From NCBI GenBank assembly GCA_003339415.1, contig PDHQ01000605.1, positions 1 to 14,196 of the forward strand: a DNA stretch of 14,196 nucleotides, given 5' to 3'. Source of the stretch: Ophiocordyceps camponoti-saundersi (nom. inval.). Its lineage: Eukaryota > Ascomycota > Sordariomycetes > Hypocreales > Ophiocordycipitaceae. Under the pieces are notes generated by a model. That model searched no databases, was not told the origin of the DNA, and saw only the letters and a program-made list of their open reading frames with translations. Below, piece by piece: positions 1 to 9,590 of this stretch. The translations under genes were made by a program, and so were the position numbers. Each line of letters starts with the position of its first letter. Within the stretch, counting starts at the first letter, position 1.

Positions 1-354
1 TATAGTAAGAAGTTTAATAGTTCGTTCGCGGTATTAAATCGGTAGTTTAAGGTCTTATCGCTACCGGATTAATTTATTCCTATTATAAAAGAGTTAAGGG
101 TACGGATAAAAAGGAAGAAAATAATAAGAGGTGAAAGTATAAATATATAGTTAAATATTAATATAGTGAGGGAGTTTTTTTTTTTCCTTAGCGGAAAAAA
201 ATAGAGAAGATATAATTATAGATATATATATTAAAATTATAAGAAATTAAGTTTATATAACTCTAAAGAGCCTAAATAAAGACGCTATTTAGGTAAATAG
301 GTGATAAAAAACTGTAAAAAGTATAAAATAATACGATATAGAGGGATAATATTC
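1..354. other. AT-rich RIP-mutated DNA, no gene seen
   Basis: No coding relic, RNA gene or clear repeat was recognised here. Bases 1-120 contain no CA and no TG dinucleotide at all, while TA is frequent and CG persists (for example around 23-30). This is the RIP signature that runs through the whole window. A T run (175-186) is followed by a GC-poor purine/TA mix. I cannot say what the ancestral sequence was. Confidence 0.7.
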
Positions 355-835
355 TGGCCGGAATAATAAGGCACGAAAGACGGTTAAGATAGGATAGGGG
401 CTATCACCTAGTTATAGCATAGATTAGTTTCCCTCGAGAAAGGAAGGAATTAATCAAGAATTAGCCCTTAACAATGTCTTTATAGTAGCATAGCTATATT
501 AAAAGTCGTATATCGCAAGTCAAGTCTTATAGAGGACTTATAGTAAAAACTATATTAAACGAAATTATAGATTTATTTTAGACCTTACACTTTTATATAG
601 ATTTTACTAAATAAAACACCTTCTCTAGGGTTAAAAGCATAAAATTAAAAGGGTTCCGCCTTTTTTTTTTCTCCTAATATCTCCTATTATTAGGTAGAAA
701 AAAACGACTTCCCGTCTTTTGCTTAGAGGGAATTATTATTTAGCTTACCCCCCGATAAAGTTAGAGGTCCCGCTCTTGTTAGTTATAGAGTATAGTAAGG
801 TTAGGGTTAGTTACGAGTCGAAAAAAGCAGTCTAC
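355..835 (+). repeat. Dispersed repeat R, copy 1 (left, fullest copy)
   Basis: First copy of a repeat also found at 5015-5540. Two well-matched parts are visible. The left arm (about 360-605) shares ATTAGCCCTTAAC (461 here, 5131 in copy 2), AAAAGTCGTATAT and ACGAAATTATAG at a near-constant offset of 4,669-4,670 bases. The right arm (about 690-800) shares the GARAATTACTAT...TAGCT...CTAGAGATC theme with copies 1b, 2 and 3. No protein was recognised in either strand. An LTR, solo LTR or other non-coding transposon end would fit, but no terminal TG...CA or target-site duplication can be shown after RIP. Confidence 0.65.
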
Positions 836-939
836 TTTGGCGGCGGTAATAGACACGCCCGAAGAAAAACGAGCGCATAACTTAGCTAGGGGATTTCTAA
901 GAGCTCCTACAAGATTTAATTAAATAGTTCCTAAACCTT

Positions 940-1240
940 CTCTACTAACCCTATAACTTTATTTTAAACTCTACATTTATACACTATAAATTCCTAATTT
1001 AAACACTTATTCTTAAGCTCTCGGCACTTAATTAAATGGTTCTCGACTTCTTTTCTCTTTCTTCTCTTATCTCTATATAGAAAACCGACTCCTTATTATT
1101 CTCCCTATAGAGAATTACTATCTAGCTCTCCCCCCTATAGCTAGAGATCCCCCCTTATATTAGTTAAAGACTTTAGTTACCTAAGAAGTTACGCCCCTTA
1201 GGTATCTGCTGCGCTTACTTAGGGTATCCTTCTTTCCCCG
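940..1240 (+). repeat. Repeat R, copy 1b: local duplication of the right arm
   Basis: A second version of the right half of R lies about 380-390 bases after the first. CTATAACTTTATTTTAAAC near 950 matches ATTATAGATTTATTTTAGAC near 565. The block at 1085-1200 (CCCTATAGAGAATTACTAT, then CTAGAGATCC) matches 725-775 more loosely and matches 5385-5430 and 10425-10480 well. The duplication is imperfect and heavily RIP-mutated. The preceding sequence (about 1030) has AATTAAAT followed by a pyrimidine-rich tract, as in copy 3 (about 10355). Confidence 0.6.
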
Positions 1241-1490
1241 CCAAACTACCTTTACTTCTAATTATTTTATTAGCGAAGTCCGTAGGCGGCTCAAATATAC
1301 GTTAAATCTATCTAATATTATAGTACTATATATTTAATAGCGTGGATTAATAGAAACCTTTAGGTAGACTATAGTTACGATATATAATTAGTATAATTTT
1401 AACTTAGGTAAACTTATTATATTTAAAAGGATAAAGATTATATTAAAGAGAATAATATAAATAACTAGATTAAAAATAAATATTTAAAAT
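1241..1490. other. Spacer between repeat R and the first BTB relic
   Basis: About 250 bases with no recognised gene. It contains GC-containing stretches near 1280 and long TA-rich runs. It may hold the 3' flank of the minus-strand BTB relic, but no terminator or polyadenylation signal can be assigned with confidence after RIP. Confidence 0.5.
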
Positions 1491-2348
1491 GCGTTTAGTA
1501 CTTAATACTAATATATATACTCTATAACCGATAATCTAAATCCGGGATACTTGAGGATAAAAGACGTAAATACCTCAGGTATCTTAGGCATTATAGATAA
1601 ACCGTAGGCTATATGCCGAGCTATTTTATCGCGAAGTCTAGATTTTCCTTTAGGCTATTTAGTCTATACCTTAGTAAGAAGCTATAGGATAGAATACGGA
1701 TCCTTACTATTAAGATAACGATATAGATAATAGCAGATTTACTCCCTAGCGTAGGTCTGCATAGGCCTAGCGTTAGTCTTTAAAGCTAACTCGTAGACGC
1801 GAAGATAAAATAAAATATTAGGTAGTTTATAATAATTATCGTCGACTATAACGCTACCTCTTTTAGAGGTAAAAGATAGGTTACGGCTAGCTAGAGAAAG
1901 GTAATAGGTTTCGTAGTCGTCTATACTATAAGAAGTGGTGTAAATAGCCTGGAGGAAGCAGGAAAGAACAGAGGGTTGCTTTTCTAATAAGTTAAGAGTA
2001 ATTATAAGGTCGGTTAACGTATTCTTATAGAATATAGTGTTAGTTTTCTAAATAATATATATATATATATATATAGGAAGATATAACGGGAAAGGAATTA
2101 TAAGAATAATAGTATTATATTAACAGTACCTTATTATAGGCAGCGCGGAAGAAGGCCAGCCTATCGTATAAAATAACGCGATAAACTCTAAATATTCGAT
2201 CACGATAAATAATAGCGAGATCGGAATATTTAGATTAGAGGGGGATATATCGGTTCCTTAGTAAACGTTTATAATAATCGTTATTCTATTTGTTCGGAAT
2301 TAGGGGGAATAGAAACCTCGACGATAGTATAGGCTATATAGCAGGCAT
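1491..2348 (-). pseudogene. BTB/POZ-domain protein relic, copy 1 (RIP-inactivated)
   Basis: The minus strand from ATG 2348 reads as a fungal BTB/POZ protein. The domain start (about 2240-2130) shows KYSDLAIIYRDRIF-RVYRVIL-YDRLAFFRAAY. This matches the family pattern YSDL-I-x-G-x-x-F-x-VHR-x-x-L-x-x-RS-x-FF, with His/Cys codons turned to Tyr as RIP predicts. A (TA)n tract (2055-2075) shifts the frame. The later part (1995-1720) gives NLLEKQPSVL, then a YSIDDYET segment, then FYLRVYELALKTNARPMQTY, the usual C-terminal helix of the fold (VY-x-LA-x-KY). A charged C-terminal region continues to about 1500. In-frame TAA/TAG codons sit where Gln is expected. BTB proteins act as protein-interaction adaptors, for example in ubiquitin ligases or transcription; this one is non-functional. 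A spliced intron in the broken stretch cannot be excluded. Confidence 0.72.
2055..2075. repeat. (TA)n microsatellite inside BTB relic copy 1
   Basis: An uninterrupted alternating AT run of about 21 bases. It lies where the reading frame of the BTB relic changes by one base, between the domain core and the NLLEK segment, so it probably expanded after the gene died. Copy 2 has a shorter TA tract near 4051-4063. Confidence 0.85.
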
Positions 2349-3489
2349 TTTTTTTTATTTATTTTTAGTTATAAGAAAATTAAAATAGGAGAGTAATAAA
2401 ACGAGAAACTAAGATAAGTAGATAATAATATAGAATAGAAAGGAAGAAGGATATAGATATACTATATAATAGTATATTAATATATTTATAATATATATAT
2501 AATATATTAGAGGGAAGTATTAATAAAAAGTGAAAAAATACGGGTAGATTTTAATATATTTTAATAACCTAATAAAATAATATTATCGTAAGTTATAGAG
2601 TTTTATAGGGAGTATATAGTGCTATTAACACGAGAGGGAATTAATATAGAGCGGGTACCGCTAGGTCGTTTATTATTATAGCCTAGAAATACGTTAAGTA
2701 AACGATAGTATTAGTATTTAGCACTATAAATAAAGACTCTAAGCTAATAAGAAAGAAAGAAAAGGAGAAAAACTCTCGTAGGCGAAGTCCTAGTGAAATA
2801 TATAAAGAAACGTGCTAGTGGAGATAGGAGAGGCCCCGAGAGGGCATAGTGAAAACTGAAATCTTAGTAGAGAAGCGGTTACCTTCCTTAGCGGTTACTA
2901 TTAAGGTTCTTCACGATAGGATTCCCAGACATTACGCGATAGAGATATCTTAAATTAACATGATAAGATATCACGTGATTATAGTTTACGTAATTATATA
3001 GCGCTAGTTATTACGTATACGCGAGTATTAGCGCTATCCCTTATCCCCCTTTCGACGACGCGTAGATAATATCGAATAGTAAGTAATAAGCTTTTATAGT
3101 ACGTGATAGTTTAGCCCTATTTAACCGAGCGATATTAACTAATAAAATTAGTTAAATAGACCAGAACGGCCGATTTAAACCGTTAACGTGTACGACGAGT
3201 ACGATAATATAGCTAGTAGTGCTACTTTCTTAATACTATCTTGCCCGCGCGGGCTATATACTTTAGAGTTTAGAGTGCAAGTTACTAGGGCTAAAATAAT
3301 ACGTATATTTACGAGTATCGGACGTAGATATATTAATAACCGCCGTGATAATATCTAAACGGTAGTTATAACTTAAAAGTAAACTAGTAATAATTAACTA
3401 TTTTTCTTTACGTAGGTTTATTATAAGATATAATATATATAATATATAATAAATAACTATAAAGATTATTATATAAAAGAAACTATAAA
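2349..3489. other. Spacer between the two BTB relics; likely old promoter of copy 1
   Basis: Both BTB relics have an A run (T run on the plus strand, from 2348 here and 4321 in copy 2) directly before their ATG. Purine-rich flanks resemble each other up to about 2560 and 4500, so the duplication included upstream DNA. The remainder (2600-3480) holds no recognised gene. It contains three exact symmetrical motifs: a GATATCTTA/TAAGATATC inverted repeat (2944-2952 and 2964-2972), the palindrome ATCACGTGAT (2970-2979) and the palindrome GCCCGCGCGGGC (3243-3254), which is followed at once by TATATA. CA and TG survive a little more here than elsewhere. Confidence 0.5.
2944..2979. promoter_or_regulatory. 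Inverted repeat with CACGTG palindrome, possible protein-binding site
   Basis: GATATCTTA (2944-2952) and TAAGATATC (2964-2972) are exact reverse complements with an 11-base spacer. They run into the 10-base palindrome ATCACGTGAT (2970-2979), whose core CACGTG is the E-box bound by bHLH factors in fungi. It lies about 600 bases upstream of the minus-strand ATG at 2348. A regulatory role is inference; short palindromes also arise by chance. Confidence 0.25.
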
Positions 3490-4321
3490 GAAAGTTACCC
3501 TCTCTTAAACTTAAGTATATACTCTAGAAGCGAGAGTATTAATTTAGGATACTTAAGCATAAATAACTTATATAAGTCGGGTATTTTTTTCTTCCTAGAT
3601 AGTATAAAAGTAATAGCCTTAGATATTTTATTATAAAGTCGAGACTCTCCTCGCGACTATTTAGTCTATACTTAAGTAAGAAGCTACAAAATAATATAAG
3701 AATTTATGCCGTAAAAGTGCTCTATTATCTATTAGCAGGTATACTTAATAGCTAAGAGCTAGATATAAGAGGACCTAGTCTTAAGAGCTAGCTCGTAAAC
3801 GCGAAGATAGAGGAATATATCGTGCAGCTCGGTATCGCTAGCGTAAGGAATAACGTTATCTCCTTCGGAATCGAATAATAGGTTACGACTAGCTGGCGAA
3901 AGGCAGTAGGTTTCGTAGTCTTCTTTACTATATTAATCTATATAAGTAGCCTATAAGAGGTATTAGAGAATTAAGGGTTACTCTTCTAATAAGTTAATAG
4001 TATTATCCGGGTAACGTAGCGGATCCTTATAGTATATAAAGTTAGTCGTTATATTATATATATATCGAAAGTCTAGAAGAAAAGGGATATAAAAATATTA
4101 ATAAGAAAAAATACCTCGTTATAAAGATCGCGAGGAAATATTAGGTTATTAAATAATATAACGCGATAAACCCGGAAAATACGCTCGTAATAGAGAATAG
4201 TAAGATTAGAATATTCGGGGTTAAAGAATATATATCGGTGCTTTGTTTTTCGTAATACGTCCTAGGTATCTTTGTCCGATAGAGACGGGGAGGAGTATCG
4301 AGGTAACGGTCTAAGGGACAT
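3490..4321 (-). pseudogene. BTB/POZ-domain protein relic, copy 2 (RIP-inactivated)
   Basis: Paralogue of the relic at 1491-2348, same strand, with matching 3' halves offset by about 2,002 bases and ATGs by 1,973. From ATG 4321 the N-terminus reads MSLRPLPRYSSPSLSDKD. The BTB core follows at about 4220-4110 (EYSNLTILYYERIF-RVYRVIL-FNN), where YSDL-x-I, VHR and the later RS/FF positions are eroded. After a frame change, NLLEEQ-type residues, KEDYETYCLSPASRN and DIFLYLRVYELALKT (about 3995-3775) repeat the layout of copy 1. Because the two copies keep the same reading frame and the same residues at key points while their silent sites differ, the coding reading is well supported. Several TAA/TAG codons replace likely Gln. 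Copy 1 has an extra ~30 bases between the two halves. Confidence 0.7.
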
Positions 4322-5014
4322 TTTTTTTTCTTTACCCTTTAGTGTTAGAAATATAAGAGGAGAGATATAGTGCTAGAAGGAAATATAGGAAAAGTAAAAT
4401 AGGCAGAAGAAGGGAATAAAGAGGTATTATATAAATATGATTTAATATAAGCAATATAAAAATAAAATAAATAAAGGGGGTTTAAAAAAATACAAATTAT
4501 ATATATTACTTAGATACTATTATAAGAAAATAGAATTCTAAAGGTAATATTTAGAGTTCGGCAAGGGAGAGATATTACTATACTAGGAATCTAATAAATA
4601 AATCTATAATATTAAACTCGTAATTACTTTTTTTTTATATACTCTCTAATAAGTAATAAGTAAGGCACGATATAGTAGGTCTACGATAGATATTTAAAGG
4701 TAACGGAGGTGCGAGAAAAAAATATAAGCGCTAGAGTAAAAAAAATGCGGTTAGGGGCTAAGAAGGGTTTTAATCAGATAGTTCTCGAATACTTCCTATC
4801 CCGAAAAAGCTTCCGAGGAATAGAGTTAAAAGGGGCGATTAAGATAAGATAGCGGTTATTACGAAATCTAGTAAGTAATTAGCTCTTAAGCTTATCTTCG
4901 CAGCTATCTAAAAAGCTATATATTTAATATCGTAAAAGAATATTAGAATAAGTATTATAGAGGATATATAAAAAACCTTCGTATAGTTTAATTAAATAAC
5001 TATAGAGCCCGTCT
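4322..5014. other. Upstream flank of BTB copy 2 and unassigned spacer
   Basis: The first ~180 bases are purine-rich and resemble the upstream flank of BTB copy 1, so they probably belong to the duplicated unit. From about 4500 to 5014 I recognise nothing: mixed AT-rich DNA with scattered CG and few CA or TG. A T run at 4628-4637 may be chance. Confidence 0.45.
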
Positions 5015-5540
5015 CTTTTACTAAGAGCCTTAGGGGATAAGGATATAAGGGGCGCTTAAGATAGGAGAAGGCTATTATAAAGTATATAGCGCAGATTAGT
5101 TTCCCTTAAAAATAAAGGAATTATGCAGAATTAGCCCTTAACGTTACGTTTATACCTACCTTAAAAGTCGTATATTGCAAATCGAGTCCTAGAGACTAGA
5201 GAGTACTTATAGCAAAAAGTACACTTAACGAAATTATAGCTTTATTTTAAATCTTATACCTTAAAATAATAAATTACTAGCTTAAATATATATTTCGAAA
5301 CCCTAGTTTACCGATTAAGTAGTTTTTACCTTTCTTTTTATAATTTACTTTATCTTTTTATAGGAAAATAACTTCCTATTACTTTCCTTATAGAGAAATA
5401 CTATATAGCTTGTACCCGTATAGCTAGAGACAACTTGTGGCATTTGAAGACTATAGTTACCTACGAAGTTAGACGTAATAGGTATCTAGTAAGTATGCCT
5501 AGGGTAATACTAACCCTCCCTTATTATTTAATAAACACCG
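5015..5540 (+). repeat. Dispersed repeat R, copy 2
   Basis: Matches copy 1 over both arms: ATTAGCCCTTAAC at 5131, AAAAGTCGTATAT at 5164 and ACGAAATTATAG at 5228, then TATAGAGAAATACTATATAGC and CTAGAGA at 5389-5430. Here the two arms are closer than in copy 1, because copy 1 has a locally repeated right arm. A short stretch at 5430-5452 (ACAACTTGTGGCATTTGAAG) keeps four CA/TG sites within 20 bases and looks less mutated than its surroundings. No protein family was recognised; a short open stretch around 5125-5260 may be a shadow. Confidence 0.65.
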
Positions 5541-6615
5541 AGAGGGAATAAAATTAGTTTTTCTCTTCTTAACTATAATAGATAGTAATAGAGCGGATAT
5601 AGAGAAGAGATTAGTAGAATAAAAAAATAAACTGGAAAATATAATACCCCTATAGAAATTTCGTTAAAGTACGGAAACCTTTAGATATAAAGAAATCCTA
5701 CTAGTACGTTAGGTTAGCACCTCTAGATAGTAATATATAATCCGACGATATTAGGTATAAATTATAATCCGAGGAATTAGTAGACTATTATTTGTTAAAA
5801 AGGAAATAGATAATAGGGATATATTTGCGAGCGGATAAAGTATAATAAGAGGGAAGAGTAAGAATCTGCGGAATCTTAAATATATATAGAAGATAGAAGT
5901 ATAATATATAAGTAATTAGGAGGACAATAATAGAAATAGAATATACGTATAAAATAGCGTTAAGATTATAAAAAGCTATAGGATATTAGGGTATAATAAA
6001 TATAAATGCTAGGTATTAGGGTTAAAGGGGAAAAAACTAATTATATATAATTTATAAATAAATAGAAAGAAGAGAAAGACGGTAAATTATAAAGATAACG
6101 AGTTATATAAGACAGGACATAGAAACGTTATTATAGAATAGATTAACTATTATACGTAAAGTACCTTAATAAAGATATAAAGGGTAATTTAACGAGGATA
6201 GGAACGGTCACGTAAAAGACAAGAATACGGAGCCGAGAGTATAGAGAGAAGCGTAAAAATTATTAAAATAAATATTTTATAAGGAATATTTATATATATT
6301 TCGTAGGAGCGAGTCTTAAAGATACTATAAAGAAATAAGTTAAATAGCAGATAGCTTACGTAGTTATCTATATTTTATATACGCCGATAGCGACTAACTT
6401 TATATATTAAAGGGACCTACGATTATTATTAGCCGCTAAATTATAAAAGCAAAAGGATATATATATATAGGTTTAAACATATATATAAAGGAATATTTAT
6501 AGGACGAATAGCCTAATAGTATATATGTTAACCCCGTCCTATCCGTATATATACCTAGTTATAGGACATAAACCTAAAAAATCGGTCGAATTATTTAAAT
6601 TAGCTAGTAATATAT
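5541..6615. other. AT-rich RIP-mutated region, nothing recognised
   Basis: About 1.1 kb with dense stops in all frames and strong loss of CA/TG. Charged, Lys/Arg-rich conceptual peptides appear near 5800-6200 on the plus strand, as they would in any purine-rich AT sequence. I looked for zinc knuckles, endonuclease and reverse transcriptase motifs and found none that hold. Degenerate copies of the array motif (GGACGA...CCTA) begin to appear from about 6500. Confidence 0.5.
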
Positions 6616-6844
6616 AAATGGCCTATACGATACGAAAGACCCGCAGAACCCGTATAACGGTGTAATAGTGTTAAGGCCACTTCCTAGAAAACGGATCCGT
6701 GAAGTCCGTGAAATAGCTAATTGGAGGAAATAAACGACCGTAGAATACCTATAGACCGGTACGGCTAATAGGATAATAACGAAACCACTTTATCGAAGAC
6801 AGATCCGAAAAAAATCATAACATAGCTTATTATACGGGACGACC

Positions 6845-6864
6845 TATATATATATATATATATA
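6845..6864. repeat. (TA)n microsatellite in the array
   Basis: Alternating TA run in the ~140-base subunit of the tandem array. Related TA runs occur at the equivalent place in later units (7377-7394, 7608-7621, 7641-7652), so the tract belongs to the unit and varies in length. Confidence 0.85.
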
Positions 6865-7376
6865 ATAATACGATACTATAAGACCTATATATATATAATA
6901 TAGGATAGTGAAGAACCTAGCCCGTTAAAGATAGACCCGTGAAGTTTAGAAAATAGCTCGCAGTCACGACTCACTAGAGATAAACGACCCGTACGACACC
7001 GACGGGCCGGTACGACCGATAGGGGAGTAATAAATCCACTTGCCCGAAGAAAGTCCTATCAAATTCAGGAGATAGCTTATTAAACGGGACGACCTATAAA
7101 TACGAGTATATAGGGTTAGACACCGAGAGACCTATATAATAAGTAAATAGTAACGAACTTAACTCGTTAAAGACAGATCCGTTAAGTGATAAAATAGCTT
7201 ATAGTTATAAGTTATTTAATATAAACGACCCGTACGATTCCTAGGGACCGTTAAGGCCGATAGGATAGCGATAAATCTATATACGTGCCTAAAGAAAGTT
7301 CCGTCGAATTTAACCCTAGCTTATTTATAGGACGACCCGTAAATACGAGTATATATAGATAACTATAGACCTATAC

Positions 7377-7394
7377 TATATATATATATATATA
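7377..7394. repeat. (TA)n microsatellite in the array
   Basis: Alternating TA run in the third dimer of the tandem array. On the minus strand it encodes the Tyr/Ile-rich end of a spurious open frame that spans 7371-7634. Confidence 0.85.
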
Positions 7395-7905
7395 CGATAG
7401 TACGATAAGAGGACGGTAACGAACCGACTTCGTTAAAGATAGATCCGTTAAATTATAAAATAGCTTATAATTATAATTAATTAGATATAAACGACCCGTA
7501 AATACGATACTAAGAGACCGGTAAGGCCGAAAGGATAGTGACGAATCGACTTCCCTAAAGACAGCTCCGTCAAATCCACGAAATAGCTTATTAGACAGGA
7601 CGACCCGTATATATATATATACGAGTATAGACACCGAGAGATATATATATATAATAGGTAGGAGAGTAACGAACTAACTACGTTAAAGATATATCCGTAA
7701 AATTATAAAATAGAATAGTTATAAGTTATAAGATATAAAGGCCGATATTATTCTCACTAACCGGTAGTGCGAGTAGGATAGTAACTAACTTACTTACTTA
7801 ATAGCAGATTAGTTCTAGATAAAATAGTTTATTTTATATAAGCGACCGGCACGATATATATAGACCCGTACGATATATATATATGAAAGTTACCGGCGAC
7901 TTGCC

Positions 7906-8984
7906 TAAGGCTATTTTAACTATTACGTGAAGAATTATTATATAAGGTTAAGCGGGTATTTATTAATGCCGCGAAAGTATTTCGGGATTAATAAAGAGAA
8001 CTTAAATAAATAGAAATAAATTATATATATAAAAGTAGTATATACATTTTAATAGATATATGGTTAGACGTAGAGGAAGATTAGTATAGGGATTAAAGAG
8101 GGAAGGATGGGCACGATACGCGTAGGCAATATATAAGTAGCGTAGTATACTAAGTTTATATATATAATATTAATTTGTCGATAAGGGAACGACTTTAAAG
8201 TGAAATAATAAAAGTGAGATATATTAAATAACGCAGATTTATTCTTAAAGAGCCTGAATATATTTATATAGAATAGTTAACCTAAGCGGGAAAAATAAAA
8301 TAATAGATAAAGTAGTAACGGTAAAATATAATACGAATCGGGGTTAGGAATTAGAAGTGATAATAAATTATTTTATCTATAGTAGAGTTTCGTATTAGAT
8401 TACGTATAAAATTAGAGGAACGAGGTAAGCAATATAATATATAGGTAGTAACCTAATTTCTAGTAAGATAAGATATAGTTAAGAGAGAGGACCCTTTAAA
8501 TTTATAAAACTATATATAGGGGTATATCTTATATAAGTTCTATATCTCTATTAAATAGTTCTAGTAACGAAGTAATAAACGAAAGAACATATCGGCGCAT
8601 ATCTTATAGAGCGAAGATAATAAGTAAGTTATTATATATTATAGGAGTAGTGCTAATATTTTATAAGCAATAGCGTATATAACTAACGTTATATATATAA
8701 TTAGATCGAGGACGTTATAACTAAAAACGTGTACTAGATATATTAAGTATTAGGGTATAAGGGAAAGAAAGGTTCGTAAACTAGAAGGATAAGGATAAAT
8801 TTATAAGTAGTTACTAGCTACTAATATTTAGGATAAGGATAATAACGCAAGATAAAAAGCGTATAGAAGATAACGAGGGCGGAAGTTTAAATAGTTAACG
8901 TAAAGACTTACGATAAGTTATAGGAACCGGTATCGGTATTCCTACTATATAGGCTAAAAGATTCAAAAAACCACTACAGCCTAT
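7906..8984. other. Unassigned AT-rich region after the array
   Basis: No gene is recognised. On the plus strand, one frame from about 8050 to 8960 can be read as a basic, Gln-rich protein if stops are taken as old Gln codons, and this would suit the gag part of an LTR retrotransposon preceding the protease-like relic. But the stop density is no lower than expected for such AT-rich DNA, so I do not call it. The stretch 8963-9030 keeps many CA sites and marks the start of the better preserved relic. Confidence 0.4.
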
Positions 8985-9370
8985 AATACTAATAACGGCA
9001 TATAGCGCAATATTCGACATCGTCGGCAAAGAAGGCTATATAAGGATACGAGAGTATTATATTAATAATACTAGTTACGAATACTTTATATTAAGGGACT
9101 AGCTAGACTTTATCTTACACTTAGAGAAAGATATAAGGAAGTCGACTAACGTTAAAGGTTTTAATAATTAGGGGATAGAAGGTTAGGCGGAATTTACGGT
9201 TTATATCCCGGGTATAAAGGATAAAACGCCGTATATCGGAATAGTTAGGACTAGGGCATAGATCGTAGATAATCTTACGGAGGGCCTTATATTAGGACGA
9301 GAATAGCTCCTGCTAAATAAGGTATATATATTTAGTTCGATAAAGATAGTTTAGATATATTTATATATAG
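8985..9370 (+). pseudogene. Retropepsin-like protease relic of a retroelement (tentative)
   Basis: One plus-strand frame stays nearly open for about 125 codons. Its few stops are all TAG and fit lost Trp or Gln codons. Readable pieces are FDIVGKEGYIRI, YINNTSYEYFILRD, AEFTVYIPGIKDKTPYIGI and, near the end (about 9265-9320), IVDNLTEGLILGRE followed by a TAG and LLLNKV. The last piece matches the ILG-(R/T/M)-(D/E)-W-L segment closing the protease domain of LTR retrotransposons, with TAG in the place of Trp. The catalytic D-(S/T)-G triad is not seen. No matching reverse transcriptase follows on the plus strand before the minus-strand relic at 9914, so the element is truncated or broken. It could instead be part of another transposon protein. 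Confidence 0.4.
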
Positions 9371-9590
9371 GCCTATATATACTAGCAGAGGTTTATCGAA
9401 AATAATTATAAATTTTAGGCCGAAATATATATCTCGGATAATACTTACTATATAGATTTATAACTATATCCTTAATCCGTTAATTCTAGATATCGTAAAA
9501 TACTAGGAAAAGATGTAATAATACCGGACATAGGAGGGTGGGGGAGGTAGGGTCTATTTAGCATTATTATAATAAATAACGCTAATAGCT
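9371..9590. other. Junction between convergent relics
   Basis: Between the end of the plus-strand protease-like frame and the last readable part of the minus-strand relic (ATG 9914). The minus-strand frame can be followed with more frequent stops to about 9480. A G-rich stretch (9535-9552) is the only marked feature. Confidence 0.4.

Larger units (their letters stand above)
6616..7905 (+). repeat. Tandem array with a dimeric unit of about 250 bases
   Basis: The motif CGACC(CG)TA recurs at 6735, 6840, 6985, 7090, 7226, 7333, 7492, 7601, about 7740 and 7843. The gaps alternate strictly: 105, 145, 105, 136, 107, 159, 109, 139 and 103 bases. So a ~105-base subunit and a ~140-base subunit, related to each other, form a higher-order dimer of 241-266 bases. 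Both subunits carry a shared body: GGATAGTAACGAA, then CGTTAAAGACAGATCCGT, then AAATAGCTTA. The longer subunit holds (TA)n runs, which explain its length variation. The array is degenerate at both ends and RIP-mutated throughout. It is not coding; a satellite or the internal repeat of a mobile element are both possible. Confidence 0.85.

Noticed and set aside
799..810. GGTTAGGGTTAG, similar to the fungal telomere repeat
   Set aside because: Fewer than two units, and it lies inside a repeat R copy whose sister copies read TATAGTTAC or TTTAGTTAC at the same place; it is best explained as a local variant.
5970..6150. Possible CCHC zinc knuckles (peptides like YRILGYNKYKC and NELYKTGHRN)
   Set aside because: The spacing does not fit C-x2-C-x4-H-x4-C, and the needed Cys codons cannot be produced from the observed bases by reversing RIP changes.
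7371..7634. An 87-codon open frame on the minus strand, the longest ATG-initiated one noticed
   Set aside because: It lies within the tandem array, its start and end are made of TA microsatellites (Tyr/Ile repeats), and neighbouring array units do not keep it open. It is a by-product of repeat sequence without stops.
6616..7905. CRISPR-like array
   Set aside because: Units of about 250 bases are themselves repetitive with no unique spacers, and the context is eukaryotic RIP-mutated DNA.
8050..8960. Plus-strand frame readable as a Gln-rich gag protein if all stops are old Gln codons
   Set aside because: There are roughly 45 stops in about 300 codons, no fewer than expected by chance at this AT content, and no zinc knuckle or gag motif is seen.
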